Translations under genes and position numbers: made by a program
Assembly (NCBI GenBank): GCA_002452215.1
Contig: DKCO01000013.1
Location: 1-64,000, forward strand
DNA: 64,000 nt
Direction: 5' to 3'
DNA from: Spirochaetales bacterium UBA6872
GTDB taxonomy: Bacteria; Spirochaetota; Spirochaetia; Sphaerochaetales; Sphaerochaetaceae
Part shown: piece by piece, positions 13,381-21,602 of the stretch
Position numbering within the stretch: the first letter of the stretch is position 1
Layout of the letters: each line of letters begins with the position of its first letter
Notes under the pieces: generated by a model
What the model saw: only the letters and a program-made list of their open reading frames with translations
Database searches by the model: none
Told to the model about the DNA's origin: nothing

Positions 13381-13596
13381 TTATCCAACCATGATTTTCG
13401 AAGCCATATCGTTGCCTATTGCAACTCTGACTCCCTTTATCGTTACAATAAGGTTTCCCCCAAGCGAAGAGACTACATTTACTTCGCTTCCTGCTACAAA
13501 GCCCATGTCTTCCAAATGGCTTTTCATCTCAGGGGATCCTCCGACTCTTCTAACCATTGCGCTTTCACCGCTACCAATCAATGATAAAGGCATCAT
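13381..13596 (-). CDS. feoA: FeoA (SH3-like) protein, first copy in operon
   Basis: 71 aa, a second FeoA domain with SLIGSGESAMVRRVGGSPEM, then HLEDMGFVAGSEVNVVSSLG and VTIKGVRVAIGNDMASKI. It differs clearly from the next copy, as in the double-FeoA operons of other anaerobes. First gene of the transcript; its upstream region holds the GTTAG half-site array. Confidence 0.92.
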   Translation of the reverse strand: MMPLSLIGSGESAMVRRVGGSPEMKSHLEDMGFVAGSEVNVVSSLGGNLIVTIKGVRVAIGNDMASKIMVG

Positions 13597-13620
13597 TCTT
13601 CTAGTCCTCTTTTATAAGTT

Positions 13621-13667
13621 AAACCTAACTAACTTAGTTTTGTTAGCACAAACTAACGGAGTTAGTC
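13621..13667. promoter_or_regulatory. Putative DtxR-family operator (GTTAG half-site array)
   Basis: Between feoA and the divergent regulator gene lie overlapping palindromes: AACTAA-C-TTAGTT (13627-13639), GTTAG-6 nt-CTAAC (13642-13657) and ACTAAC-GGA-GTTAGT (13652-13666). CTAAC/GTTAG is the half-site of DtxR/IdeR operators. The array would control both directions. Confidence 0.65.
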
Positions 13668-13748
13668 AAGACTTTTTGCTGGAAGATTGAAATTTATGTT
13701 TTATTGTATCCTCGGCCTTTGTTATGTTATATTTAAACAAGGTACGAA

Positions 13749-14126
13749 ATGAAAATACAAGAATCAGCTGAAAACTATCTAGAAGCCATCCTTATGCTCG
13801 AAGAGAGAAAAGGTAATGTCAGATCTATAGATATTGTAAATAAAATGGGTTTCTCAAAACCATCTGTGTCTGTTGCAATGAAGAACCTGCGAGAGTCAGG
13901 ATATATCCATATGGATGAAGACGGCCATATTACTCTATTAGAGCCTGGTCGCGAGATTGCAACGAAGATATATGAGCGACATATTTCAATTTCAAATTGG
14001 CTTACTTCTTTGGGCGTTCCAAGGGATATTGCAACAGAGGATGCTTGCAGAATCGAGCATGTAATTTCAAAAGAGAGCTTTGATGCAATAAAGAAACTGA
14101 TAGAAGAAAGCAACGAAAAGCAATAA
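13749..14126 (+). CDS. DtxR/MntR-family iron-dependent repressor
   Basis: 125 aa, the short form without a C-terminal SH3 domain. Residues 1-65: a winged helix starting MKIQESAENYLEAILMLEER, then DIVNKMGFSKPSVSVAMKNL and a wing with ESGYIHMDEDGHITLLEPG. The dimerisation/metal part has LGVPRDIATEDACRIEHVIS, with the Glu and His ligands of this family. Divergent from feo, so it most likely senses Fe(II) (Mn is possible) and represses feo. A TTGTAT-17-TTATAT promoter precedes it. Confidence 0.88.
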   Translation: MKIQESAENYLEAILMLEERKGNVRSIDIVNKMGFSKPSVSVAMKNLRESGYIHMDEDGHITLLEPGREIATKIYERHISISNWLTSLGVPRDIATEDACRIEHVISKESFDAIKKLIEESNEKQ

Positions 14127-14135
14127 GCTACCATA

Positions 14136-14164
14136 TTTACAATATCAAAGCTTTTCTGTAACAT
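14136..14164 (+). promoter_or_regulatory. Promoter of tRNA-Ser(GGA)
   Basis: TTTACA (14136-14141), 17 nt, TAACAT (14159-14164). Predicted start is about 11 nt before the tRNA. Confidence 0.6.
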
Positions 14165-14181
14165 TTTCATGTTTCATCAAT

Positions 14182-14267
14182 GGAGAGATGTCCGAGTGGT
14201 CTAAGGTGCACGATTGGAAGTCGTGTTCGGTCAAAAGCCGACGGGAGTTCGAATCTCCCTCTCTCCG
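14182..14267 (+). tRNA. tRNA-Ser (anticodon GGA)
   Basis: Acceptor GGAGAGA/TCTCTCC, anticodon stem CACGA/TCGTG with loop TTGGAAG, long variable arm (TTCGGT...GCCGA) and T-loop TTCGAAT. No encoded CCA. Reads UCC/UCU. Confidence 0.93.
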
Positions 14268-14356
14268 AATCTATTTCAAGAGTAAGCATATTTCCATTGC
14301 CTCAATGCATTTCTTCTGTATAAATCCGTAAAGAATCAAACCCAGAAAGTTTTCAA

Positions 14357-14384
14357 TTGACAATACATACGATGATAATAGAAT
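14357..14384 (+). promoter_or_regulatory. Promoter of lipoprotein gene
   Basis: Consensus TTGACA (14357-14362), 16 nt, TAGAAT (14379-14384), 30 nt before the start codon and its AGGAG site. Confidence 0.7.
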
Positions 14385-14414
14385 AGTAATCACAACAAAC
14401 ACTTAGGAGAAAAC

Positions 14415-15314
14415 ATGAAACATCTCACCCCCCATGTGTTTATCTTAGCACTTCTAATTCTATTTATTGCAATAAGTTGTGATCCTAACCCAACAGACAT
14501 GATTGTCATACCGGAGACACCTGATCAAAATCCTTTGATTCCAGATGATAAGCCTGATGAAAATGCAACACTTGCACATCCTGATGAAAATCAAATCAAT
14601 ACACTAAGGCAAATGCACACAAAAGTTGCATCTATTCATGAAAGTATAGAGAAAAATGAATTTATTCCTACTCTAGATATTTCCAAAACTGAAAGGATAT
14701 TCAACACATCCGAAGTTGAAATAGGAGAAGGCGAAAATTCTAGGAAAATCATTGTCAACGGGAATTTGTCCTTGGAGGAAAAAGGCTTAAACGAAACAGA
14801 TCCAACGATATTGAATGGATCCTTTGATGTTACAGATAATGGACAGACCGACAAATATGAAGCAGTAAATCTATCTATTTCCGGAGATGATTCTTCAAAA
14901 CTTGTTTTCGAAGGCATTCTAAAGAAAAACAACAATAATCTCGACAACACACAAATCCAGCAATCCTTCAATTATATTCTGGATCCTCTCATTGGTGATG
15001 AGAATATTACGAATATGAAAGAAATGCACTTTATGCAAAAAACGGCTTCATCCGAAGGATTGACTATAAAAGAAGCAATAACAAATGAGCTTATTACAAA
15101 AGACGGTAAGAACGAATATGGTGTCGATGCAATTATTGTCTCAGATAGCCAAAATACATTGAAAATCGGATATAAGAATGAATACAAGGAAAAAATTCAC
15201 ACAAGAACTGTCAGCTATATTTGGTTAAATGGCATATACCTATCAGCCGATGAGTGCAAAAAAGCTTTGGGCAATGACAGTGATATAATCGACGAATTTT
15301 CGATTACTAAATAA
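14415..15314 (+). CDS. Hypothetical lipoprotein, 299 aa
   Basis: Signal MKHLTPHVFILALLILFIAI with lipobox AISC (Cys22), then a Pro/Asp-rich linker (NPTDMIVIPETPDQNPLIPD) and a strand-rich domain. A stretch about 90-140 (ILNGSFDVTDNGQTDKYEAV) resembles the repeated strands of extracellular beta-domains. Not recognised. A strong consensus promoter suggests a well-expressed envelope lipoprotein. It converges on the polysaccharide locus. Confidence 0.8.
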   Translation: MKHLTPHVFILALLILFIAISCDPNPTDMIVIPETPDQNPLIPDDKPDENATLAHPDENQINTLRQMHTKVASIHESIEKNEFIPTLDISKTERIFNTSEVEIGEGENSRKIIVNGNLSLEEKGLNETDPTILNGSFDVTDNGQTDKYEAVNLSISGDDSSKLVFEGILKKNNNNLDNTQIQQSFNYILDPLIGDENITNMKEMHFMQKTASSEGLTIKEAITNELITKDGKNEYGVDAIIVSDSQNTLKIGYKNEYKEKIHTRTVSYIWLNGIYLSADECKKALGNDSDIIDEFSITK

Positions 15315-15329
15315 AAATCCAACATCAAA

Positions 15330-15349
15330 GGCAGCCTTCAACAGCTGCC
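15330..15349. terminator. Possible bidirectional terminator
   Basis: GGCAGC-8 nt-GCTGCC between two convergent genes (stops at 15314 and 15364). T-runs are short on both sides (ATTGCCTATTT / TTTGATG), so it is a weak candidate. Confidence 0.45.
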
Positions 15350-15363
15350 ATTGCCTATTTCAA

Positions 15364-17775
15364 TCAGACATATTGAGTTCTATCTTCTTCTTTCTTGTAT
15401 TCAAGGTAGAGCCCAGAGGAGTCTGTTAGCACCATGTTCTTCTCAAACTTCGGCTCTCTTGCTTTACAATGTAATTCAAACTCATCAAAGTCACCCGAAC
15501 CGACATAGCATATGAAAGCAACATTGTCAGAATAGACTCTGAACTCCGAGTTTGCGAGCTCATCAGAGTATGGCTCCATTTTATCGCTACACCAAAGCGC
15601 AATATTGCCATTATCTTTTTTCAAGAAAAGCCAATTCTCCTCAATCTTACTTTGCTCGAATTTTGAAAGAGGTGCATATGCATGGACAAAATGTATTGGA
15701 TATTCATCGCTTATTGAATAAATTGATGCGATAGAGTCATCCGTCTGCTTTACAGCTGGCATTATGCCATTGCCATACCAATAGCCTGGACGCATCGAAG
15801 AACCATCATAAGTTCCACCTGGGTGGTTTGCAAAAACAAGAGCCTCCTGGGAAAGAGCTGCAACCCACATATGCTGCTGGTAGCCATACTTTCCAGGACC
15901 AAATGCTGTTGTACCATGGAATCGTTCATTCAAGCTCTTTACAACAGGATACAAGGATGTGTCCAATGCATCTGAATCAAGCGTGAGATTAGGCCATCTG
16001 ACAAAGCCATCTTGGCGTGGAGATTGCACACTTGTAAGTATATAATCCTTAGTCTTCTTGATTTTCACAAGCGCATTACCTGTCGAGTAGGATTTATCAG
16101 CATCATCTGTCATCAGACTCTTAAGATCTGATGGAAATTCATAGCTTGATGTTGCATAACTTACAAGCCAGCTTTCCTTGTCGCTTATAGGCGTTGTGCT
16201 GTCAACAAGGTTCATCAACACCTGTGCTCCTTGGGTAAATGGATAGATTACATCCCTATAAATTCTGCCCATAGGAGCTATGACTGAGCCATGAAATGCA
16301 TGAAGCGAAAGCATTCTCATGATTCTGTCTAGCACAGCCTTAGCTCTTTGCTTTATGTCATCATCTGCATAATCATAAAGATTAATGAGTGCAGAGAATG
16401 TCACACACATGTAACATGCGCTCAAAAACTCCTCGAATCCATATTTATCCACAGAATCAAACCATTCGCAAAGCCTTGTTTTGCCAAAAGCCTCAAGCTC
16501 TCGACCAGTCATCTCGGCTCTTGGGAAGAAATCATCAGGGTATAAACGACCTACCAGATAGCTACACGCAAAGAATTGCATTGCATGGTTTTCGCTCCAC
16601 ATACACATAGCATCTGAGCCTTTCATCGTCATCCAGTAACGATAACCAAGAAGAGTTTTCTTCACATCCGCAGAAAGAGTCTCGTCCATTTTATAGTTAT
16701 GGATATATCGTATAAGCGCTCCAACAAGGAAATCCGAACAATCATAGCGGTCTGAAATCTGCTCTAAAGTCTCATAGAACATTTGCCTATCATCAGCTCT
16801 TTCCATGCCAAGGTATTTTCTAATAAGTATGTGAGGCATTGAAAAACCGAAATTTCCATGTCCTAGGCTTTGCCATTCAGCCATTCTCTTGTAATAAGCC
16901 TTTCGGTTTGCGTTATCATCGCCAATGATGCCATATTGCGGATATATTTCGCTTTGGATCTCGAATCGTCTTGTCAGATAATCGCCAGCTGATCCGACTC
17001 TAACAACAACATGAGCATGTCCAGGCTCTGCATCAAAAGAGGTCTTTGATTCAACATCATACCATTGATAGCGATGGTCATTTATCGCAAAATCGGCGCT
17101 ATCATTGAAATATCCAACCTGGCATCCCTTTGGTGCACTAGATGGGAATATGATTCTACGACCATCCATCTTCAATCCTTGCAAGAAGATAGAACCATCT
17201 ATACTATCATCTGCACCCGGAATCGTTATATAAAAAGGCTCTTGTGCACTCCTTATCTGGATTGCAAACAAAGTTCGAGTGTCCCTGACTCCAAGATTTT
17301 GCAATGACACATATATTGAATTGAAACCCTCATTCAACTCAAGACGGGCATCTGTATACATTATAGGCTTATAACGTGGAACCTCGATAACAGCCTTCCT
17401 TTCTCCATTGCACCAAAGATCCACAGAGGCATAGGACCAGACTCTTATATCGATATCCTGTTTTTTCTCGCTATCAATTCCAACGGCAGCCTCAAGACGT
17501 ATCTTCTTAAGTGTAAAATAAAAATCACTATAGTCTACAAACGAGTCACCGTTTGTAAAATGGAAACGCCATGGCTTGCCTATTCGGCTAAGCTTGCCGA
17601 TTTGTGGGAATTCTCTGACAGCCGGAAGATTTCGATCAGGAACAACCGAACGAAGAAATGCCTCATAGTGAAGCTGGTTCTTGTCTACATGATCATCCTT
17701 GAAGTCCTCTTCTAGGACCCCGCTGACAAGATAATGCTCAATAAACCCCATTTTGTTTGGATATAGCTTTCTCAT
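15364..17775 (-). CDS. Unrecognised 803-aa protein, putative polysaccharide lyase/hydrolase
   Basis: No signal peptide, so cytoplasmic. The N-terminal 270 residues are strand-rich and look like carbohydrate-binding jelly-roll modules (DFYFTLKKIRLEAAVGIDSE; KAVIEVPRYKPIMYTDARLE). Residues ~300-560 look like an alpha/alpha barrel, with CMWSENHAMQFFACSYLVGR followed by LYPDDFFPRAEMTG and EEFLSACYMCVTFSALINLY. The last 230 residues are beta-rich with HMWVAALSQEALVFANHPGG. I have seen the Ser-Glu-Asn-His block in large unnamed proteins of sugar-import loci, but it matches no family I can name. It follows the heparinase by 9 nt, last in the operon. Likely a lyase or hydrolase acting on the same imported oligosaccharide. 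Confidence 0.7.
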   Translation of the reverse strand: MRKLYPNKMGFIEHYLVSGVLEEDFKDDHVDKNQLHYEAFLRSVVPDRNLPAVREFPQIGKLSRIGKPWRFHFTNGDSFVDYSDFYFTLKKIRLEAAVGIDSEKKQDIDIRVWSYASVDLWCNGERKAVIEVPRYKPIMYTDARLELNEGFNSIYVSLQNLGVRDTRTLFAIQIRSAQEPFYITIPGADDSIDGSIFLQGLKMDGRRIIFPSSAPKGCQVGYFNDSADFAINDHRYQWYDVESKTSFDAEPGHAHVVVRVGSAGDYLTRRFEIQSEIYPQYGIIGDDNANRKAYYKRMAEWQSLGHGNFGFSMPHILIRKYLGMERADDRQMFYETLEQISDRYDCSDFLVGALIRYIHNYKMDETLSADVKKTLLGYRYWMTMKGSDAMCMWSENHAMQFFACSYLVGRLYPDDFFPRAEMTGRELEAFGKTRLCEWFDSVDKYGFEEFLSACYMCVTFSALINLYDYADDDIKQRAKAVLDRIMRMLSLHAFHGSVIAPMGRIYRDVIYPFTQGAQVLMNLVDSTTPISDKESWLVSYATSSYEFPSDLKSLMTDDADKSYSTGNALVKIKKTKDYILTSVQSPRQDGFVRWPNLTLDSDALDTSLYPVVKSLNERFHGTTAFGPGKYGYQQHMWVAALSQEALVFANHPGGTYDGSSMRPGYWYGNGIMPAVKQTDDSIASIYSISDEYPIHFVHAYAPLSKFEQSKIEENWLFLKKDNGNIALWCSDKMEPYSDELANSEFRVYSDNVAFICYVGSGDFDEFELHCKAREPKFEKNMVLTDSSGLYLEYKKEEDRTQYV

Positions 17776-17784
17776 ATATGCTCC

Positions 17785-19761
17785 TTATTCTGAAATTACA
17801 ATCTTTTCTTTTCTATCAAGCTCCACTGAAGCCGATATCTTACCGCCTTCTAATGAAAATGTGACATTCTCAACGTGGCTTTTGTTATGCGCAGATGCTA
17901 TAACAGATGCAAAAACAGCGCTTCTTCCGCATCTTTTGCCAATAATATAACTCATGGATGACGAGGAAGGATTGTCAGGCCCTGTAGCTAGCAAAATCTC
18001 CCCATTTGGCACAAACGAGTATACATCTGTCGATATTCCACTATTGCTATATGAAGAATGGAACTTGCACCCAGTTGCCTTTTTGCAAGAAGAAATATGC
18101 TTAAGCGGTTTTTCATAAAATGGATTCTCGACTGGGACGCTGTCATCCAAATAAGACCGCATGCCATGAAAATGCATCGAATAGAATATCTCATGCCCAT
18201 CTGAGTCAAGATCAACTCTAAACACATCAAATATGAAATCCTTGCCAATATCAAGAAGTCTTGTCATACGAGCATTCTTATACGCATCATCATCCCACTC
18301 CTTGATTGTGAACGAATCAGGCATCTGGTAGCTTCCAGTCCAGTCCACCTTTGCTTTCACTCTTGTTCTTCCGTCTTTTTCAGAGAACTCTAGGATTTCT
18401 CCTCTAGACGGCGCTTGGTTCTTGCAATCTATAGAAACAGTGTTATGTGTTGCTGTGTTCTTATAGTAATCGTAGTGGAGTAGTGCACCATATCCTGTCG
18501 TGCCCATATCTATCGACACAGGGACATTGTCAAAATAATATGAAAATGAAAGTCTGTCATAATGGTCATGCTCACCGCCGTATGGCCCATGTCTGAAAAG
18601 AAGATACAACTCCCCTTTTCTTATGACAGAAGCGCCAAGTCCACTCTCTCCAATAAGATCTTTATATTTTTTTTGCTCTTTTACCTCTGGAAGAGATTCA
18701 ACTCCATAGAAAAACGATTCTCTGGAAAGCCTTCTCTCTTTTGTGTATTTTCCATTCAATTCTCTTAGGATATCCTCATCGCGCCAGACCTTGTAAGCAA
18801 ATTCATAAAGATTGTATCCATCTCTCTCACCTTGGTTTGGATGGCAATCGTTCAAAAGAGGAAACGATCCATCGCTTTTCTCTAGACGCAATATCGAAAG
18901 AAGCATCTTCCTGTAATTTGGGTCAGAGAGATTTGAATAGGCTGTATTTTTTGCGAATTTCTCATAGAGCATAAAATTCTGGAATGCATAGAAATGATAT
19001 GCAGTAGAGCATTCAAACCAGAAACCATCATCCAAGATTCCATGTGAAAGCTGGTATTTGAGGCCATATTTACCATACAAAGCAAAATCAAGGCTTTCAT
19101 TGTCATCAAGGATCAAAGCAAGTACGCCGATCGCACCATTGCAAATCACCTCATGATTGTGAATCTGGCTATGCCTGTTCCTTTTCAGAAACTCGATTCC
19201 GACTCTAAACAACCTACTCTCTATATACTCTTTGTCCTCTTCATTGATTGAATCAGAAACAAGGTCGTAGGCATATGCAAGATTACGAAGAAAATTCGCT
19301 TCATCCAATGTCTGTGCATTAAGCTTTCCTGGACCATTGTAAGGAATATTGCCATGCTCTTTGTAATCAGGATAGTACTTTGCATATCCTTTTATGATTG
19401 AGACAACTTCATTCAATGAACCTTTATTGCCAGAAAGAAGATAGATCTCTGCGTTGATATTGGCCCTTTCTTCATTGTATGAGTTCATAAGCCGCCACCA
19501 AGCACCATTTTTCTTCTCATCTGAAAAATGCTTTCCACACTTCGGGCAAACATGATCACTTGGTGATTCCGGATCAAAGACCAACATAACAGAACAATCT
19601 GGACAATAGTAATAATGGCTCCAGTCGGCTATCCCTTTTTCAGGTATATTCAATTTATGACAAGAGAAGGCCGATGCCTTCTCTTTTAACAACGACATGA
19701 TTCCATCTTTGTCTTTTCGACTTTGAAAAGAAGAAATCTCATCTTTTGTGAATCTAATCAT
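17785..19761 (-). CDS. Heparinase II/III-family polysaccharide lyase
   Basis: 658 aa, no signal peptide. The N-terminal ~100 residues contain a possible zinc ribbon (YYCPDCSVML...CPKCGKHF). The alpha/alpha toroid spans ~110-330, with QIHNHEVICNGAIGVLALIL carrying the Asn-His of these lyases. The beta domain has FRHGPYGGEHDHYDRLSFSY and DMGTTGYGALLHYDYYKNTA followed by THNTVSID, the hallmark Tyr/His catalytic blocks. It cleaves uronate-containing chains by beta-elimination. The substrate could be a glycosaminoglycan or alginate-like oligosaccharide. It overlaps nothing but follows the permease by 1 nt. Confidence 0.88.
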   Translation of the reverse strand: MIRFTKDEISSFQSRKDKDGIMSLLKEKASAFSCHKLNIPEKGIADWSHYYYCPDCSVMLVFDPESPSDHVCPKCGKHFSDEKKNGAWWRLMNSYNEERANINAEIYLLSGNKGSLNEVVSIIKGYAKYYPDYKEHGNIPYNGPGKLNAQTLDEANFLRNLAYAYDLVSDSINEEDKEYIESRLFRVGIEFLKRNRHSQIHNHEVICNGAIGVLALILDDNESLDFALYGKYGLKYQLSHGILDDGFWFECSTAYHFYAFQNFMLYEKFAKNTAYSNLSDPNYRKMLLSILRLEKSDGSFPLLNDCHPNQGERDGYNLYEFAYKVWRDEDILRELNGKYTKERRLSRESFFYGVESLPEVKEQKKYKDLIGESGLGASVIRKGELYLLFRHGPYGGEHDHYDRLSFSYYFDNVPVSIDMGTTGYGALLHYDYYKNTATHNTVSIDCKNQAPSRGEILEFSEKDGRTRVKAKVDWTGSYQMPDSFTIKEWDDDAYKNARMTRLLDIGKDFIFDVFRVDLDSDGHEIFYSMHFHGMRSYLDDSVPVENPFYEKPLKHISSCKKATGCKFHSSYSNSGISTDVYSFVPNGEILLATGPDNPSSSSMSYIIGKRCGRSAVFASVIASAHNKSHVENVTFSLEGGKISASVELDRKEKIVISE

Positions 19762-19762
19762 A

Positions 19763-20620
19763 TCATCCTTTTACAGCGCCCGCTGTCAAACCATCGATAA
19801 ATTGCTTATGAGCAAAAACATAGATGATTAAAATAGGAATAATCGAAATTGCAGCACCAGCAAGCATTATATGCCATTCTGCAGCAGCATTTATCGAGTA
19901 CTTCATCTGAACAACAGCAACAGTCAATGTCTTTATCTCTGGAGTGAATATCGAGACAATAAACGATGTAAGATAGTCGTTCCATGCTGTCCTGAACGAA
20001 AAGAGTGCAACAACAGCAAGAATAGGTCTCAAAAGAGGGAAGATAATCTGGAAAAAAGTCCTATATTGCGAACATCCATCGATTATAGCCGCTTCATCGA
20101 GTTCTACCGGTATTGTCTTGACAAAACCCGTAACAAGAAGAACGTTTGTTATTTGTCCTCCTACAAGCGCCAAGATAAGACCAAATAAACTTTTGTTGAT
20201 ATGCAATACACTCAAAACTGTATATGTAGGATAAAGAGTGACCGATCCCATTGCTATAAAAACAAGTGCTCCATACAAAGAGAATATAAGCTTCTTGCCT
20301 ATGAATTTCTTTCTTGCAAACACGTAGCCCGCTGTAGATGTTGTCAAGACAGCAATAACAAGCACACCTAAAGCCACAATAAGGCTATTTAAGCCATAAC
20401 GCAAAAAATCATTTTGCAAGAATGCCTTTGAATAGTTCTCAAAGTGCCATGAAGATGGGAAGAAAGATCCACCTTGAGTCAGTTCGGCATTTGTCTTGAA
20501 TGAACCAAGGACTGTATATATTATCGGGTAGACCGTGAAGATCGACATAATAATGGCAAAGATATATGAAAATACAATGAATAATGTTTTTCTTGTCTTG
20601 ATTGAATCAGTTATCTTCAT
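19763..20620 (-). CDS. CUT1 sugar ABC permease (MalG-type)
   Basis: 285 aa; ATG 20620 is chosen because GAGGAGG precedes it by 6 nt. Six membrane spans, starting FIVFSYIFAIIMSIFTVYPI. The EAA loop is VELDEAAIIDGCSQYRTFFQ then IIFPLLRP, the site that docks the ATPase. Forms a heterodimer with the neighbouring permease to import an oligosaccharide. No ATPase is encoded nearby, so an MsmX/UgpC-like shared ATPase elsewhere is likely. Confidence 0.92.
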   Translation of the reverse strand: MKITDSIKTRKTLFIVFSYIFAIIMSIFTVYPIIYTVLGSFKTNAELTQGGSFFPSSWHFENYSKAFLQNDFLRYGLNSLIVALGVLVIAVLTTSTAGYVFARKKFIGKKLIFSLYGALVFIAMGSVTLYPTYTVLSVLHINKSLFGLILALVGGQITNVLLVTGFVKTIPVELDEAAIIDGCSQYRTFFQIIFPLLRPILAVVALFSFRTAWNDYLTSFIVSIFTPEIKTLTVAVVQMKYSINAAAEWHIMLAGAAISIIPILIIYVFAHKQFIDGLTAGAVKG

Positions 20621-20631
20621 ATCATTCCTCC

Positions 20632-21546
20632 TCAATAGATATCACTCATCTTCTTCGAGAATCGCAAAAAGACGATTGTAACAAGACCAGCAATAAGTGC
20701 AGAGACAAAACTTAATGCTGCACCATATCCAAATTGAGGTATAACAGTATTGGCAGCACTCACTGGGAAGAAGAACCTATATGCATAGAGAGTCATAACC
20801 ATCGATGCGTTGTAAGGACCACCTTCAGTAAGGACAAGAATCATATTCATGTCATTGAAAGCTGTTGCAATCGCAAGCATTAGAATAATCTTCAAGATAG
20901 GTCCCATCATTGGAATTGTGATGAACCACAACTTTCGAATTCCTGTTGCGCCATCGACTTCAGCACTTTCTATAACCTCTTGCGGGATCTGTTGAAGTCC
21001 TGCAAGGAAATATACCATGTAGTTTCCAAGTGCACCCCAAATTGCAACAATAATCAATGTATTGAGCGCATTGTCTGCACCAAGCCAGTTTATAGGCTGG
21101 CTTATCAAGCCAACAGATGAAAGCATCCTGTTTATCTCTCCGTTATAGACATTGAATAGGAGATAAAACACAAGGCCCATGACAGCTGAGCTCATGATTG
21201 TTGGAAGGAATATCAGACTTTGGAAAAGACCGCTTCCTTTTATTTTCTTATTGAGCACATAAGCAAGTCCAAATGAAACTGGTATTGTTATGATTATCTT
21301 GCCAAGTGCATAAATGAATGTATTTAAAACTGACTTCCAGTAAATACCATCGCGGAATATGCGTGCAAGGTTATCGAGTCCTGTAAATGTCTCGGATGTT
21401 CCAATGCCTCCATATTTGAAGAACATATATTTAAGCATCCAAATTACAGGGAAAAGGGAAAAACAAAGAAACAAAAGCAAATTAGGCCATAAAAGGCTAT
21501 ATGCATATGCTGTCTCTCTAATAGATTTTCTATTAATACTTTTCAT
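20632..21546 (-). CDS. CUT1 sugar ABC permease (MalF/UgpA-type)
   Basis: 304 aa with six spans (YSLLWPNLLLFLCFSLFPVI first) and the EAA loop QEVIESAEVDGATGIRKLWF then ITIPMMGP. First permease after the binding protein. A perfect hairpin separates the two genes and may lower expression of the membrane parts relative to the binding protein. Confidence 0.92.
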   Translation of the reverse strand: MKSINRKSIRETAYAYSLLWPNLLLFLCFSLFPVIWMLKYMFFKYGGIGTSETFTGLDNLARIFRDGIYWKSVLNTFIYALGKIIITIPVSFGLAYVLNKKIKGSGLFQSLIFLPTIMSSAVMGLVFYLLFNVYNGEINRMLSSVGLISQPINWLGADNALNTLIIVAIWGALGNYMVYFLAGLQQIPQEVIESAEVDGATGIRKLWFITIPMMGPILKIILMLAIATAFNDMNMILVLTEGGPYNASMVMTLYAYRFFFPVSAANTVIPQFGYGAALSFVSALIAGLVTIVFLRFSKKMSDIY

Positions 21547-21562
21547 GTGATACCTCAGAATA

Positions 21563-21586
21563 AGGCTGTACAGGAAAGTACAGCCT
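21563..21586 (-). promoter_or_regulatory. Intercistronic hairpin between binding protein and permease genes
   Basis: AGGCTGTAC-6 nt-GTACAGCCT, 9 perfect pairs, in the 56-nt gap. After the second arm the minus strand reads TTATTCTG, too poor in T for full termination. Such structures often act as partial terminators or as RNA 3'-end stabilisers, so that binding protein is made in excess. Confidence 0.75.
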
Positions 21587-21602
21587 CTTAGATCCAGAAT
21601 TA

